Counted from the first letter of the stretch, positions 35,056 through 44,097 are shown. The stretch: 64,000 nt of DNA from Flavobacterium ranwuense (GCF_004349315.1 NZ_SMLH01000003.1:248001-312000), one strand, 5' to 3'. Numbers and translations are program-made. Notes: generated by a model not told the origin, from the letters alone.

Positions 35056-35634
35056 ATGAAGTTTAAGAATATTTTTAAAAATACAAGTACTATGACTACT
35101 GAAAATACAGAAATCGATCAAGAAATAGATGAGGCAACATTAGAGAATAATGCCAATGGAGAGCAGCTTATTATTGAGGAATTGGGTGTAGAAGAGCAAT
35201 TAACACAAGATTTAGCCAAAGAGAAAGACAAGTATTTACGATTATTTGCTGAATTTGAAAATTATAAACGTAGAACTTCAAAAGAGCGTATCGAGTTGTT
35301 TAAAACCGCTAATCAAGAAGTTTTGCTTGCCATGTTACCTGTTTTAGATGATTTCGACAGAGCGATTGTAGAAATAAGCAAATCAGAAGATGAACTTCTT
35401 TTAAAAGGAGTGGAGCTTATTCATGAAAAATTAAAAAACACTTTAGTTTCTAAAGGGTTAGAGCAAGTTGAGGTAAAGGCTGGAGATGCTTTTGACGCTG
35501 ATTTTGCTGAAGCAATAACTCAAATTCCTGCGCCTTCAGACAAAATGAAAGGGAAAATTGTTGATGTTCTTGAAAAAGGATATAAATTAGGAGACAAGAT
35601 CATTCGTTTTCCAAAAGTTGTTATAGGGCAGTAA
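35056..35634 (+). CDS. grpE: Nucleotide exchange factor GrpE
   Basis: DnaK nucleotide exchange factor, 192 aa. An acidic disordered start (1-50) is followed by the long coiled coil (LGVEEQLTQDLAKEKDKYLRLFAEFENYKRRTSKERIE) and by the C-terminal beta domain with VLDDFDRA and KGYKLGDKIIRFPKVVIGQ. The start at 35056 is supported by the promoter; MTTENTE at 35092 is an alternative. dnaJ follows 78 bases downstream; dnaK is not in the window. Confidence 0.95.
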   Translation: MKFKNIFKNTSTMTTENTEIDQEIDEATLENNANGEQLIIEELGVEEQLTQDLAKEKDKYLRLFAEFENYKRRTSKERIELFKTANQEVLLAMLPVLDDFDRAIVEISKSEDELLLKGVELIHEKLKNTLVSKGLEQVEVKAGDAFDADFAEAITQIPAPSDKMKGKIVDVLEKGYKLGDKIIRFPKVVIGQ

Positions 35635-35712
35635 TAGATTCGTGATTAATCGCGTATTTATATCACGCGTAGAGGCGCATTGCAGTGCGATTCAACAAAA
35701 GAAAAAATAAAA

Positions 35713-36828
35713 ATGAAAAAAGATTTTTACGAAATATTAGGCATTTCAAAAAATGCTGATGCTGCTGAAATTAAAAAAGCATATAGAAAACAAGCAATAG
35801 CACATCATCCTGACAAAAATCCTGGAGACAAATCGGCAGAAGATAAATTCAAATTAGCTGCTGAAGCTTACGAAGTATTAAGTGATCCTCAGAAAAAAGC
35901 AAAATACGACCAATATGGTCATCAAGCTTTTGATGGTTCTGGCGGTTTTGGCGGAGGTGGTCACGGCGGAATGAATATGGACGACATTTTTAGTCAGTTT
36001 GGTGATATTTTCGGAGGCGGTTTTGGTGGTTTCGGAGGCGGTGGAGGCGGCGGAGTTCGTCGTGCTAAAGGAAGCAACCTTCGTATCAAAGTAAAATTAA
36101 CATTGGAAGAAATTGCCAATGGCGTGGAGAAAAAAGTAAAAGTAAAGCGTAAAGTTCAAGCACCTGGAGTTACTTATAAAACATGTTCTACATGTAACGG
36201 TCAAGGACAAGTGATGCGCGTTACGAATACAATTTTGGGCAGAATGCAATCTGCTTCTACATGTCCAACATGTAGTGGTTCAGGTCAAATTTTAGATAGA
36301 AAACCATCAGAAGCAGATTCACAAGGAATGATTCTTGAAGATGAAACGGTTTCGATAAAAATACCTGCGGGTGTCGTGGACGGAATGCAGTTGAAAGTTT
36401 CTAATAAAGGAAACGATGCTCCGGGAAACAGTATTCCAGGAGATTTAATTGTTGCTATTGAAGAATTAGAGCATGAGTTCTTGAAACGAGAAGGGGAGAA
36501 TTTACATTACGATTTATACATCAGTTTCGCTGAAGCTGTTCTTGGAATTTCAAAAGACATCGAAGCTATAAATGGAAAAGTGAGAATCAAACTGGAAGAA
36601 GGAATTCAGTCCGGTAAAATTCTGAGATTAAAAGGAAAAGGAATTCCTAGTATCAATGGATACGGAAACGGTGATTTATTGGTGCATGTGAATGTTTGGA
36701 CTCCAAAAACGTTAAACAAAGACCAAAAACAGTTTTTCGAAAAAAATCTTACCGACGAGAATTTTATTCCAAATCCGGAAAAATCAGACAAGTCATTTTT
36801 TGAGAAAGTGAAAGACATGTTTTCATAA
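35713..36828 (+). CDS. dnaJ: Chaperone DnaJ with reduced zinc-finger domain
   Basis: DnaK co-chaperone, 371 aa. The J-domain has HPD at 32-34; a Gly/Phe-rich linker runs about 73-114 with FGGG repeats. The zinc region has only two CxxCxGxG motifs, C158-C161 (CSTCNGQG) and C184-C187 (CPTCSGSG), where most DnaJ have four. They correspond to the inner pair (zinc centre II); positions of the outer pair (centre I) are occupied by PGVTYK and by a DRKPSEADSQGMI segment. The C-terminal substrate domains look normal. An upstream frame start at 35680 is rejected because MKKDFYEILG begins the J-domain. Confidence 0.93.
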   Translation: MKKDFYEILGISKNADAAEIKKAYRKQAIAHHPDKNPGDKSAEDKFKLAAEAYEVLSDPQKKAKYDQYGHQAFDGSGGFGGGGHGGMNMDDIFSQFGDIFGGGFGGFGGGGGGGVRRAKGSNLRIKVKLTLEEIANGVEKKVKVKRKVQAPGVTYKTCSTCNGQGQVMRVTNTILGRMQSASTCPTCSGSGQILDRKPSEADSQGMILEDETVSIKIPAGVVDGMQLKVSNKGNDAPGNSIPGDLIVAIEELEHEFLKREGENLHYDLYISFAEAVLGISKDIEAINGKVRIKLEEGIQSGKILRLKGKGIPSINGYGNGDLLVHVNVWTPKTLNKDQKQFFEKNLTDENFIPNPEKSDKSFFEKVKDMFS

Positions 36829-36875
36829 TAAAAAGTTAGATGCTATTTATAGCGTCTAATTTAAAAAATATATTC

Positions 36876-36907
36876 CCCATCCTTGTTAAAATAAGGATGG
36901 GTTTTTT
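36876..36907 (+). terminator. Terminator after dnaJ
   Basis: Arms CCCATCCTT and AAGGATGGG (36876-36884, 36893-36901) followed by TTTTTT. A second weaker stem TTAGATGCTA / TAGCGTCTAA lies just before it (36836-36859). Confidence 0.75.
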
Positions 36908-37064
36908 ATGAAATCGCCACTAACAATTTGTTTGTTGCAAACAGACACCAATAAATATAAGGCGATAACATATATGACCGCTAAAAATTAAATGCTACAT
37001 ATATGAAACTATTCTAAGTATTTCGGCACTAATTATTTACTTTTACACCAATTAAAAAATAAGC

Positions 37065-37985
37065 ATGAGTAATATTCTTGAAGTGAATAAAGTTGTCAAG
37101 CAATACGGTGATTATGTGGCGCTTAACGAGGTTTCATTAACTGTTCCAAAAGGAAGTATCTACGGACTTTTAGGTCCAAATGGAGCCGGAAAAACATCAC
37201 TTATCCGAATTATAAATCAAATTACATTGCCTGACAGTGGTGAAATTATTTTGGATGGTGAAAAACTGCAACCCAAACACGTTCAATATATAGGCTATTT
37301 ACCGGAAGAAAGAGGATTGTACAACACGATGAAAGTAGGAGAACAATGCTTGTATTTGGCTCAAATGAAAGGACTTTCTAAGGCTGAAGCCAAAAAACAA
37401 CTGGAGTATTGGTTCGAAAGATTAGAGATTCAAGGCTGGTGGAACAAGAAAATTCAAGAACTTTCTAAAGGAATGGCGCAGAAAATTCAGTTTGTGGTAT
37501 GTGTTTTGCACAAGCCAAAGTTGTTGATTTTTGATGAACCTTTTTCTGGTTTTGATCCCGTAAATGCCAATATTATCAAAGATGAAATCCTTGCCTTGAG
37601 GGAAGAAGGAGCTACCATAATTTTCTCGACACACCGCATGGAAAGTGTTGAAGAATTATGTGATCATATTGCGCTGATTCACAAATCCAATAAACTGATT
37701 GAAGGAAAACTGGACGATGTAAAAAGACAATTTAAAACCAATAGTTTTGAAGTGGGTATTTTATCTGAGAATGTAGAAGGTTTGATGTATGCTATTACGC
37801 AGAAATTTACCGTTGGTCCAGCTAATTTTAAATCACTGAACAACGAATTAAAACTGGAAATTCAACTCGGGAATGCATCGCCAAATGAGTTATTGAATAT
37901 CCTGACACAATGCGGTCAAGTAACGCATTTTGTAGAAAAAATACCAAGTGTTAACGACATTTTTATTCAAACAGTAACACAATAA
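37065..37985 (+). CDS. ABC-2 type exporter ATPase
   Basis: A 306-aa ABC ATPase: Walker A GPNGAGKTS (about 38-46), signature LSKGMAQKIQ (about 140-149) and Walker B LLIFDEPFSG (about 160-169), followed by a C-terminal domain of about 90 residues. NatA-like in plan. The permease follows 96 bases downstream, so together they make a membrane-located exporter. Substrate unknown; NatAB types export sodium or drugs. Upstream, CATATATGA occurs twice about 24 bases apart near 36970 and 36994. Confidence 0.88.
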   Translation: MSNILEVNKVVKQYGDYVALNEVSLTVPKGSIYGLLGPNGAGKTSLIRIINQITLPDSGEIILDGEKLQPKHVQYIGYLPEERGLYNTMKVGEQCLYLAQMKGLSKAEAKKQLEYWFERLEIQGWWNKKIQELSKGMAQKIQFVVCVLHKPKLLIFDEPFSGFDPVNANIIKDEILALREEGATIIFSTHRMESVEELCDHIALIHKSNKLIEGKLDDVKRQFKTNSFEVGILSENVEGLMYAITQKFTVGPANFKSLNNELKLEIQLGNASPNELLNILTQCGQVTHFVEKIPSVNDIFIQTVTQ

Positions 37986-38081
37986 GATTGTTAGACTTCT
38001 TAGATTGTTAGACTTTTTACAGTCTTCTAATCTAATCGTTCTAAAAAATCTATATAATCTAAAAATCTAAGCAGTCTAAAA

Positions 38082-39398
38082 ATGAGCATCATATCATTAA
38101 TTATAAAAAGAGAGTTTATTGCCAAAGTGCGCAATAAATCTTTTATTGTTATGACTTTTTTAAGTCCGTTACTATTTGTGGGAATAGCCGTTTTTGTAGC
38201 GTATTTAAGTTCCATGAAAGCAGACACCAAACAAATTGCTATTCATGATGAATCGGGTATGTTCATAAAGGAATTTACGTCGCAAAATAATAAAAATCAA
38301 GCGTACAAATACCTTGATTTGTCTTTAATAGATTTAAAATCCCTGAAAGATAGTATCACAAATGAAAGCTACCAAGGATTGTTGTACATTCCAAAAGTGA
38401 GTAATTCCAAGGATTTCGAAAGTAAAATCCAATTTATTTCAAACAGTAGTCCAAGTATTTCATTCATTGAAAATGTTCAGGATGTAATTGCAAGTAAACT
38501 GACCAAAAACAATTTAGAAAAAGCACATTTGGATACATTGGCAATTAAAAATGCCCAATCAAAAGTGAATATCAGCTTAACAAAAGCATCTGGTGAAGAA
38601 AGTGTCAAAGGTCTTAACGAAATCAAAATCGGGATTGGAGGAGCATTTGGATATCTTATTATGATGTTCATAATCATTTACGGAAACATGGTGATGCGAA
38701 GCGTGATCGAAGAAAAAACCAGCCGAATCGTAGAAATTATAATTTCCTCGGTGAAACCATTTCAATTGATGATGGGAAAAATCATAGGAACTTCATTAGC
38801 TGGATTGCTGCAATTCTTTATATGGGCAATGATTGGAATGTCATTAATGTTTGCTGCCTCCGTCTTTTTTGGAGTAAATGTGGGACCAACAGCTAGAGTT
38901 TCACCTGAATTGATGCATACTGCACAGCAGGAAATGACTGGAACTGCCCAAATGTATATTAAAGAATTATGGAATTTGCCCATTGCAAGTATTCTTATTG
39001 GATTTGTGATTTATTTCATAGGCGGTTATTTTTTGTACAGTTCATTTTACGCGGCAATTGGAGCTGCAGTCGATAATCAAACGGATTCACAGCAGTTTTT
39101 GTTGCCTATCATTATGCCATTAATGTTGAGCGTTTACGTTGGCTTTTTCACTGTTATAAATGATCCACACGGGACAATTGCAGTCATTTTTTCAATGATT
39201 CCGCTTACCTCACCCATCGTTATGCTGATGCGAATTCCGTTTGGTGTACCTTTGTGGCAAATTGCAATATCAGTTACATTATTGTTCGGAAGCTTCTTTT
39301 TTGTAGTTTGGTTTGCCGCAAAAATATACCGAATAGGAATACTCATGTACGGCAAGAAACCGACGTGGAGTGAAATGTACCGATGGTTGAAATATTAA
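38082..39398 (+). CDS. ABC-2 type exporter permease (NatB-like)
   Basis: A 438-aa membrane protein with the ABC-2 plan: TM1 at about 22-45, a large extracytoplasmic domain (about 55-180), and then five or six TM segments (YLIMMFIIIYGNMVMRSVIEEKTSRIVEI is the conserved EEKTSRIVE loop, followed by FFIWAMIGMSLM, IGFVIYFIGGYFLYSSFYAAIGAA). EEKTsRIvEii is diagnostic of NatB/CcmB-like exporters. It is the partner of the preceding ATPase gene. Confidence 0.85.
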   Translation: MSIISLIIKREFIAKVRNKSFIVMTFLSPLLFVGIAVFVAYLSSMKADTKQIAIHDESGMFIKEFTSQNNKNQAYKYLDLSLIDLKSLKDSITNESYQGLLYIPKVSNSKDFESKIQFISNSSPSISFIENVQDVIASKLTKNNLEKAHLDTLAIKNAQSKVNISLTKASGEESVKGLNEIKIGIGGAFGYLIMMFIIIYGNMVMRSVIEEKTSRIVEIIISSVKPFQLMMGKIIGTSLAGLLQFFIWAMIGMSLMFAASVFFGVNVGPTARVSPELMHTAQQEMTGTAQMYIKELWNLPIASILIGFVIYFIGGYFLYSSFYAAIGAAVDNQTDSQQFLLPIIMPLMLSVYVGFFTVINDPHGTIAVIFSMIPLTSPIVMLMRIPFGVPLWQIAISVTLLFGSFFFVVWFAAKIYRIGILMYGKKPTWSEMYRWLKY

Positions 39399-39405
39399 AT
39401 AAAGG

Positions 39406-39459
39406 TTAATTCGGTTATTTGATTATTCGTTTAATCGATTAAATAAATAACCGAATTAA
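39406..39459. repeat. Large palindrome between exporter permease and regulator genes
   Basis: Perfect 15-base arms TTAATTCGGTTATTT and AAATAACCGAATTAA (39406-39420, 39445-39459) with an inner palindrome TTAATCGATTAA in the loop. It is followed by four tandem AATTAAC words just before the next ATG. A related but weaker structure is at 50094-50148. Confidence 0.7.
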
Positions 39460-39480
39460 CAAATTAACAAATTAACAAAA

Positions 39481-40644
39481 ATGAGCAAAATACTAATCAT
39501 AGAAGACGAAGCCGCCATTCGAAGAGTACTTACAAAAATACTCTCTGAAGAAAACGACACCTATCAGGTTGAAGAAGCCGAAGATGGTGTTGCAGGTTTT
39601 GAAAAAATAAAAAACAACGATTACGATTTGGTTTTGTGTGATATCAAAATGCCAAAAATGGATGGTGTTGAGGTTCTGGAAGCAGTCAAAAAAATCAAAC
39701 CCGAAATTCCTATGGTGATGATTTCCGGTCATGGCGATATGGAAACGGCTATCAATACGATGCGTTTGGGAGCGTTTGATTACATCTCAAAACCGCCCGA
39801 TTTAAATCGATTATTGAATACGGTTCGCAACGCTTTAGACAAAAAGCAATTGGTGGTTGAAAATAAAATTCTGAAGAAAAAAGTCAGTAAAAACTATGAA
39901 ATGATTGGCGAAAGTGAAGCTATCAATCACATCAAAGTAATGATTGATAAGGTTGCACAAACCGAAGCCAGAGTTTTAATCACCGGACCAAACGGAACCG
40001 GAAAAGAATTGGTTGCGCATCAATTACACGAAAAAAGCGAACGTGCCAATTTCCCTTTGATCGAAGTGAACTGCGCCGCTATTCCATCTGAATTGATAGA
40101 AAGTGAATTATTCGGTCACGTAAAAGGGGCGTTTACATCGGCAGTAAAAGACCGCGCAGGAAAATTTGAAGCGGCTGATAAGGGAACTATTTTCTTGGAT
40201 GAAATTGGTGACATGAGTCTTTCGGCGCAAGCCAAAGTATTACGTGCTTTACAGGAAAGTATGATTACCAGAGTAGGAGCAGACAAAGACATCAAAGTTG
40301 ATGTTCGTGTTGTTGCTGCTACTAATAAAGATTTGAAAAAAGAAATTGCCGAAGGTCGTTTCCGTGAGGATTTATACCATCGTTTGGCAGTAATTTTGAT
40401 TAAAGTTCCATCATTGAATGATAGACGAGATGACATTCCGATGTTGATTTCACATTTTGCAGATAAAATTGCTTCTGAGCAAGGGAATGCAGTGAAAAAG
40501 TTCTCTGCGGCAGCGATTCATTTATTACAAGAATACGATTGGACAGGAAATATCCGTGAATTGCGAAATGTAGTGGAGCGCTTGATTATCCTTGGCGGAA
40601 GCGAAATTTCCGAGAATGATGTGAAGTTATTCGCATCGAAATAA
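39481..40644 (+). CDS. Sigma-54-type response regulator without DNA-binding domain
   Basis: A 387-aa NtrC-class protein. The receiver has phospho-acceptor D54 (LCDIKMPKMDG) and the conserved K104 (SKPPD). The AAA+ domain has Walker A GPNGTGKE (169-176) and Walker B GTIFLDEIGDM (235-245), but the GAFTGA loop reads GAFTSA (216-221). The protein ends right after the AAA+ subdomain (IILGGSEISENDVKLFASK), so the usual C-terminal Fis-type HTH is absent; the frame stops cleanly with no sign of a frameshift. No kinase gene is next to it. Confidence 0.88.
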   Translation: MSKILIIEDEAAIRRVLTKILSEENDTYQVEEAEDGVAGFEKIKNNDYDLVLCDIKMPKMDGVEVLEAVKKIKPEIPMVMISGHGDMETAINTMRLGAFDYISKPPDLNRLLNTVRNALDKKQLVVENKILKKKVSKNYEMIGESEAINHIKVMIDKVAQTEARVLITGPNGTGKELVAHQLHEKSERANFPLIEVNCAAIPSELIESELFGHVKGAFTSAVKDRAGKFEAADKGTIFLDEIGDMSLSAQAKVLRALQESMITRVGADKDIKVDVRVVAATNKDLKKEIAEGRFREDLYHRLAVILIKVPSLNDRRDDIPMLISHFADKIASEQGNAVKKFSAAAIHLLQEYDWTGNIRELRNVVERLIILGGSEISENDVKLFASK

Positions 40645-40739
40645 AATTAATTTAATGATTTGAAAATTTAATGATTTAAAGATTTGGCAATAGTTTTAAT
40701 CTTTTAATTTTTCAATTTTTAATCTTTCAATCATAAAAA

Positions 40740-41447
40740 ATGAAACTAAAAAAAATAAACGAAGAGTTGCAACAAGCTCTGATTGAAAACGGTTTAACCG
40801 AGGCCAATGCAATGCAAAAAGAAACATTTTCAACAATGAAAAGTGGTTCAGATTGTATTATTATTGCACCAAAAGGAAGCGGGAAATCAACTACAATTGT
40901 GCTGAATGTAATTCAGAGATTGGCAGGCGCAACCGAAGAATCACCAAGGGCTTTGATTATTGTCGAAGACAAAGCCAAAGTGTTGGAAATGGAATCACTT
41001 TTTGAAAAATACGGAAAAAATTCTAATTTAGAAGTTTATGGTGTTCATGATAAAGGAGATATGGAATACGATAAAAATTATATTTCTAGCGGAGTAGACG
41101 TGTTGATTGGGACTCCAAATAAGTTAAGTGAAATGTTTACCACAGCTGGATTTAATGTAAACCGATTGAAAATGTTTATTTTGGATGATGCAGATCCAAT
41201 CTTGAAATTGCGTCATGAAACAAAAATCATGCGTATTTCGAATAGCATTGTCAGAACCCAACGTGTTATTTTCTCGGAACAATTTACAGAACGTATAGAA
41301 GTCCTTGCTGAAAAAATGCTAGTAGAACCTTTTGAATTCGATTTTGATGGAGTCGAAGAAGATTTAGAAGAGGAAGAAAACTTTGAGGCAGATGGAGATG
41401 ATGATTTTGAGGAATTAGAAGGTGATGAAGAAAGCGGTAATAAATAA
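40740..41447 (+). CDS. Single-domain DEAD-box-like ATPase
   Basis: A 235-aa protein with the N-terminal RecA-like domain of DEAD-box helicases only: Q-motif area near NAMQKETF (24-31), Walker A PKGSGKST (44-51), GVDVLIGTPNKLSEM (motif Ib) and motif II DDAD in ILDDADPIL. The motif III SAT is not conserved (VIFSEQFTE) and there is no second RecA domain, so it cannot unwind RNA the usual way. A long acidic tail follows (from about 200). It lies between the regulator and a DUF2007-like protein. Probably a regulatory or scaffold protein. Confidence 0.75.
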   Translation: MKLKKINEELQQALIENGLTEANAMQKETFSTMKSGSDCIIIAPKGSGKSTTIVLNVIQRLAGATEESPRALIIVEDKAKVLEMESLFEKYGKNSNLEVYGVHDKGDMEYDKNYISSGVDVLIGTPNKLSEMFTTAGFNVNRLKMFILDDADPILKLRHETKIMRISNSIVRTQRVIFSEQFTERIEVLAEKMLVEPFEFDFDGVEEDLEEEENFEADGDDDFEELEGDEESGNK

Positions 41448-41461
41448 TAAAATACAATAAG

Positions 41462-41680
41462 ATGGGATTAATGAAAGTGTTTTCGGGAAGTGAAATTTTA
41501 GCTTTAGCATTACAAGAAAGAATTGAAGCAATAGGAGTAGAAACCGTTTTAAAAAACAATATACAGTCTGCTCGATTAGGAGGATTTGGAGAATTAGGCC
41601 AAGCTGTGGAATTGTTTATTCAGGAAACAGAGTTTTCTAAAGCTAATCCTGTTATTGAAGAATTCAGAATGAGTATTTAA
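41462..41680 (+). CDS. DUF2007-like signal-transducing protein
   Basis: A 72-aa protein: MKVFSGSEILALALQERIEAIGVETVLKNN then GQAVELFIQETEFSKANPVIEEF, resembling the PII-like DUF2007 family of small ferredoxin-fold signalling proteins. It starts at 41462, 14 bases after the DEAD-like protein, and the next gene starts 21 bases after its stop, so it is in an operon with both. Function unknown. Confidence 0.65.
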   Translation: MGLMKVFSGSEILALALQERIEAIGVETVLKNNIQSARLGGFGELGQAVELFIQETEFSKANPVIEEFRMSI

Positions 41681-41701
41681 CGCATTCGAAAAAAAAATAG
41701 T

Positions 41702-42499
41702 ATGAAATATAAAATGTTGGTTTTGGACATGGATGACACTTTGTTGACTGATGATCATACCATTTCAAACGAGAATAAAGAGATGTTGTCTAAGGCGCAG
41801 GAACTTGGTGTTTATGTTATTCTGGCATCCGGAAGACCAACGCCTGCAATGACTGCTTATGCCAAAGAATTGCAATTAGATAATTCCTATATGATATCGT
41901 ATAACGGCGCTGTCATTACAGATTTAAAGGAAGATAAAGTCATTTTTGAGCAAACGTTAACTCAAGAACAAATTCATGAATTGTATGATTACAGTTTAAA
42001 AAGTAATACACATATTATTACTTATCTTGATGGGAAAATTGTGAGCGAGACAAATTCTGAATTTATCGAAATCGAAAAAAACATCACAGGTTTAGCGCAT
42101 AATAAAGTTGTGAGTTTTAAAGATGAGGTTCAGTCTTCAGCTGTAAAATGTATTTTATTAGAAGATCCAATTTATCTTAAAGAAGTAGAAAAAGACTTGA
42201 AAGTAGCTATGCCACACCTTAGTGTCAGCATGTCAAAACCCTTTTTTCTTGAAGTAGCACAAAATGGAATTGATAAAGGTGCCAGTATAAAATTTTTAGC
42301 TGAAAAACTGAATATTCTTCAAAGCGAGATTATAGCTGTAGGAAATGCTGGAAATGATTTAACCATGATCGAATATGCAGGATTGGGGGTTTGGGTCGAT
42401 AATGTAGATCCTGAATTGAGAGATAAAGGAGATTTTATCGTAGCTTCAAATAATAATCATGGCGTGGCTGAGGTTGTGAGACGATTTATCTTGAACTAA
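41702..42499 (+). CDS. HAD-family Cof-type phosphatase
   Basis: A 265-aa HAD hydrolase of the Cof class: motif I DMDDTLL (8-14), motif II ILASGRPTPA, motif III with Lys in GIDKGASIKFLAEKLN and motif IV VGNAGNDLTMI (GNxxND). The central cap domain (about 85-185) is typical of C2B caps for sugar phosphates or phosphorylated cofactors. Same direction as the DUF2007-like gene. Substrate not known. Confidence 0.9.
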   Translation: MKYKMLVLDMDDTLLTDDHTISNENKEMLSKAQELGVYVILASGRPTPAMTAYAKELQLDNSYMISYNGAVITDLKEDKVIFEQTLTQEQIHELYDYSLKSNTHIITYLDGKIVSETNSEFIEIEKNITGLAHNKVVSFKDEVQSSAVKCILLEDPIYLKEVEKDLKVAMPHLSVSMSKPFFLEVAQNGIDKGASIKFLAEKLNILQSEIIAVGNAGNDLTMIEYAGLGVWVDNVDPELRDKGDFIVASNNNHGVAEVVRRFILN

Positions 42500-42619
42500 G
42501 ATTTTAATTCAAAAAATAATAATTTATTATCCGATACTTAATCTTCTAAAAGAGCCTGAGTGTCGGGTTTAGTTTTTAATTAAATGGGTGTTATCTGAAA
42601 ATTTATAGATTTTAGTTCG

Positions 42620-42627
42620 TAAATTTG
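42620..42627 (+). promoter_or_regulatory. Promoter -7 element for mtaB
   Basis: TAAATTTG, an exact TAnnTTTG match, 47 bases before the mtaB ATG. Confidence 0.5.
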
Positions 42628-42673
42628 CGGACTTAAATTTTTTGACAACGATTTCATTAGTTTAAGACAAATT

Positions 42674-44002
42674 ATGGAAAACAGAAAAAAAGTTGCTTTT
42701 TATACGCTGGGTTGCAAGCTGAATTTTTCAGAAACCTCTACTATTGCCCGTAATCTTCAAGATGAGGGTTTTGATCGTGTCGATTTTGAGGAAGTGGCTG
42801 ATATGTATGTGATTAATACGTGTTCGGTGACGGAAAATGCAGATAAGCAGTTCAAGCAAGTCGTGCGAAAAGCGATGAAATTGAATGATAAGGCATTTGT
42901 TGCGGCAGTAGGTTGTTATGCACAATTGAAACCGGAGGAATTAGCAGCAGTTGATGGCGTGGATTTAGTTCTTGGTGCAACAGAAAAATTTAAGCTTGCT
43001 GATTATATTAATGATTTGTCCAAAAATGATTTTGGTGAAGTACATTCCTGTGAGATTGCCGAAGCTGATTTCTACGTAGGAAGTTATTCTATAGGTGACA
43101 GAACCCGAGCTTTCTTGAAAGTTCAGGACGGTTGTGATTACAAATGTACCTATTGTACCATTCCGTTAGCAAGAGGAATTTCGAGAAGTGATGAATTGGA
43201 GAATGTATTGAAAAACGCCTCTGAGATTTCGAAACAAAATATTAAAGAAATTGTTCTTACCGGAGTAAATATTGGCGATTACGGTAAAGGGGAATTTGGA
43301 AATAAAAAACACGAACATACTTTCTTAGAATTAATCCAGGAATTGGATAAAGTGGAAGGTATCGAAAGATTACGAATTTCGTCTATTGAACCGAATTTAT
43401 TGAAAAATGAAACGATAGAATTTGTATCAAAAAGCAGAACATTTGTACCGCATTTTCACATTCCGTTGCAATCCGGAAGTAACGATATCCTCAAGTTGAT
43501 GAAACGTCGCTACCAACGCGAAATATATACTGAAAGAGTGAATAAAATTAGGGAAGTGATGCCACACGCTTGTATTGGTGTGGATGTGATTGTTGGTTTT
43601 CCTGGCGAAACAGATGAACATTTTCTGGAAACTTATCATTTCTTGAATGATATGGATATTTCATATTTGCATGTTTTCACGTATTCAGAGCGTGATAATA
43701 CCGAAGCTGCTGTGATGGAAGGTGTTGTTCCTGCTAATGTTCGTGCAAAACGCAGCAAAATGTTACGCGGTTTGTCGGTTAAAAAGCGCCGTGCTTTTTA
43801 CGAAAGTCAATTGGGAACCAATAGAACCGTTTTATTTGAAAGTGAAAATAAAGAAGGGTACATTCACGGGTTTACCGAAAACTATGTGAAAGTAAAAACA
43901 CCTTGGAATCCAGAATTAGTAAATACATTGCACGAGATCAATTTGACAAAAATCGATGAAGATGGAAGTGTTCGAATGGAATTTGCTTCAGCTGTGGTTT
44001 AG
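42674..44002 (+). CDS. mtaB: tRNA t6A37 methylthiotransferase MtaB
   Basis: Radical SAM enzyme that adds methylthio to t6A37 of tRNA. The N-terminal cluster ligands are C14, C50 and C81 and the radical SAM triad is C154, C158, C161 (CDYKCTYC). The conserved HIPLQSGSNDILKLMKRRY and the C-terminal TRAM-like domain are present. Length 442 aa fits MtaB (YqeV) rather than MiaB. It stands alone with its own promoter. Confidence 0.92.
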   Translation: MENRKKVAFYTLGCKLNFSETSTIARNLQDEGFDRVDFEEVADMYVINTCSVTENADKQFKQVVRKAMKLNDKAFVAAVGCYAQLKPEELAAVDGVDLVLGATEKFKLADYINDLSKNDFGEVHSCEIAEADFYVGSYSIGDRTRAFLKVQDGCDYKCTYCTIPLARGISRSDELENVLKNASEISKQNIKEIVLTGVNIGDYGKGEFGNKKHEHTFLELIQELDKVEGIERLRISSIEPNLLKNETIEFVSKSRTFVPHFHIPLQSGSNDILKLMKRRYQREIYTERVNKIREVMPHACIGVDVIVGFPGETDEHFLETYHFLNDMDISYLHVFTYSERDNTEAAVMEGVVPANVRAKRSKMLRGLSVKKRRAFYESQLGTNRTVLFESENKEGYIHGFTENYVKVKTPWNPELVNTLHEINLTKIDEDGSVRMEFASAVV

Positions 44003-44031
44003 TTTTTAACATATAAGCCATATAAGTTTTT

Positions 44032-44097
44032 AAACCATTAAGAGATTAAGAAAATTAAGCGCAAAACTTAATGAACCTTGATTCCTTAATGGTTTTT
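44032..44097. terminator. Nested hairpin terminator
   Basis: Arms AAACCATTAAG and CTTAATGGTTT (44032-44042, 44085-44095) with a smaller stem TTAAG-CGCAAAA-CTTAA inside, followed by a T-run. It lies between the convergent mtaB and SDR genes. Confidence 0.65.

Noticed and set aside
37980..38085. AT-rich tandem-like words (TTAGATTGTTAGAC, ATCTAAAAATCTAA) between exporter genes
   Set aside because: Short and imperfect; similar filler precedes several genes here (near 4797, 33340, 40650), and it does not form a clear repeat array.
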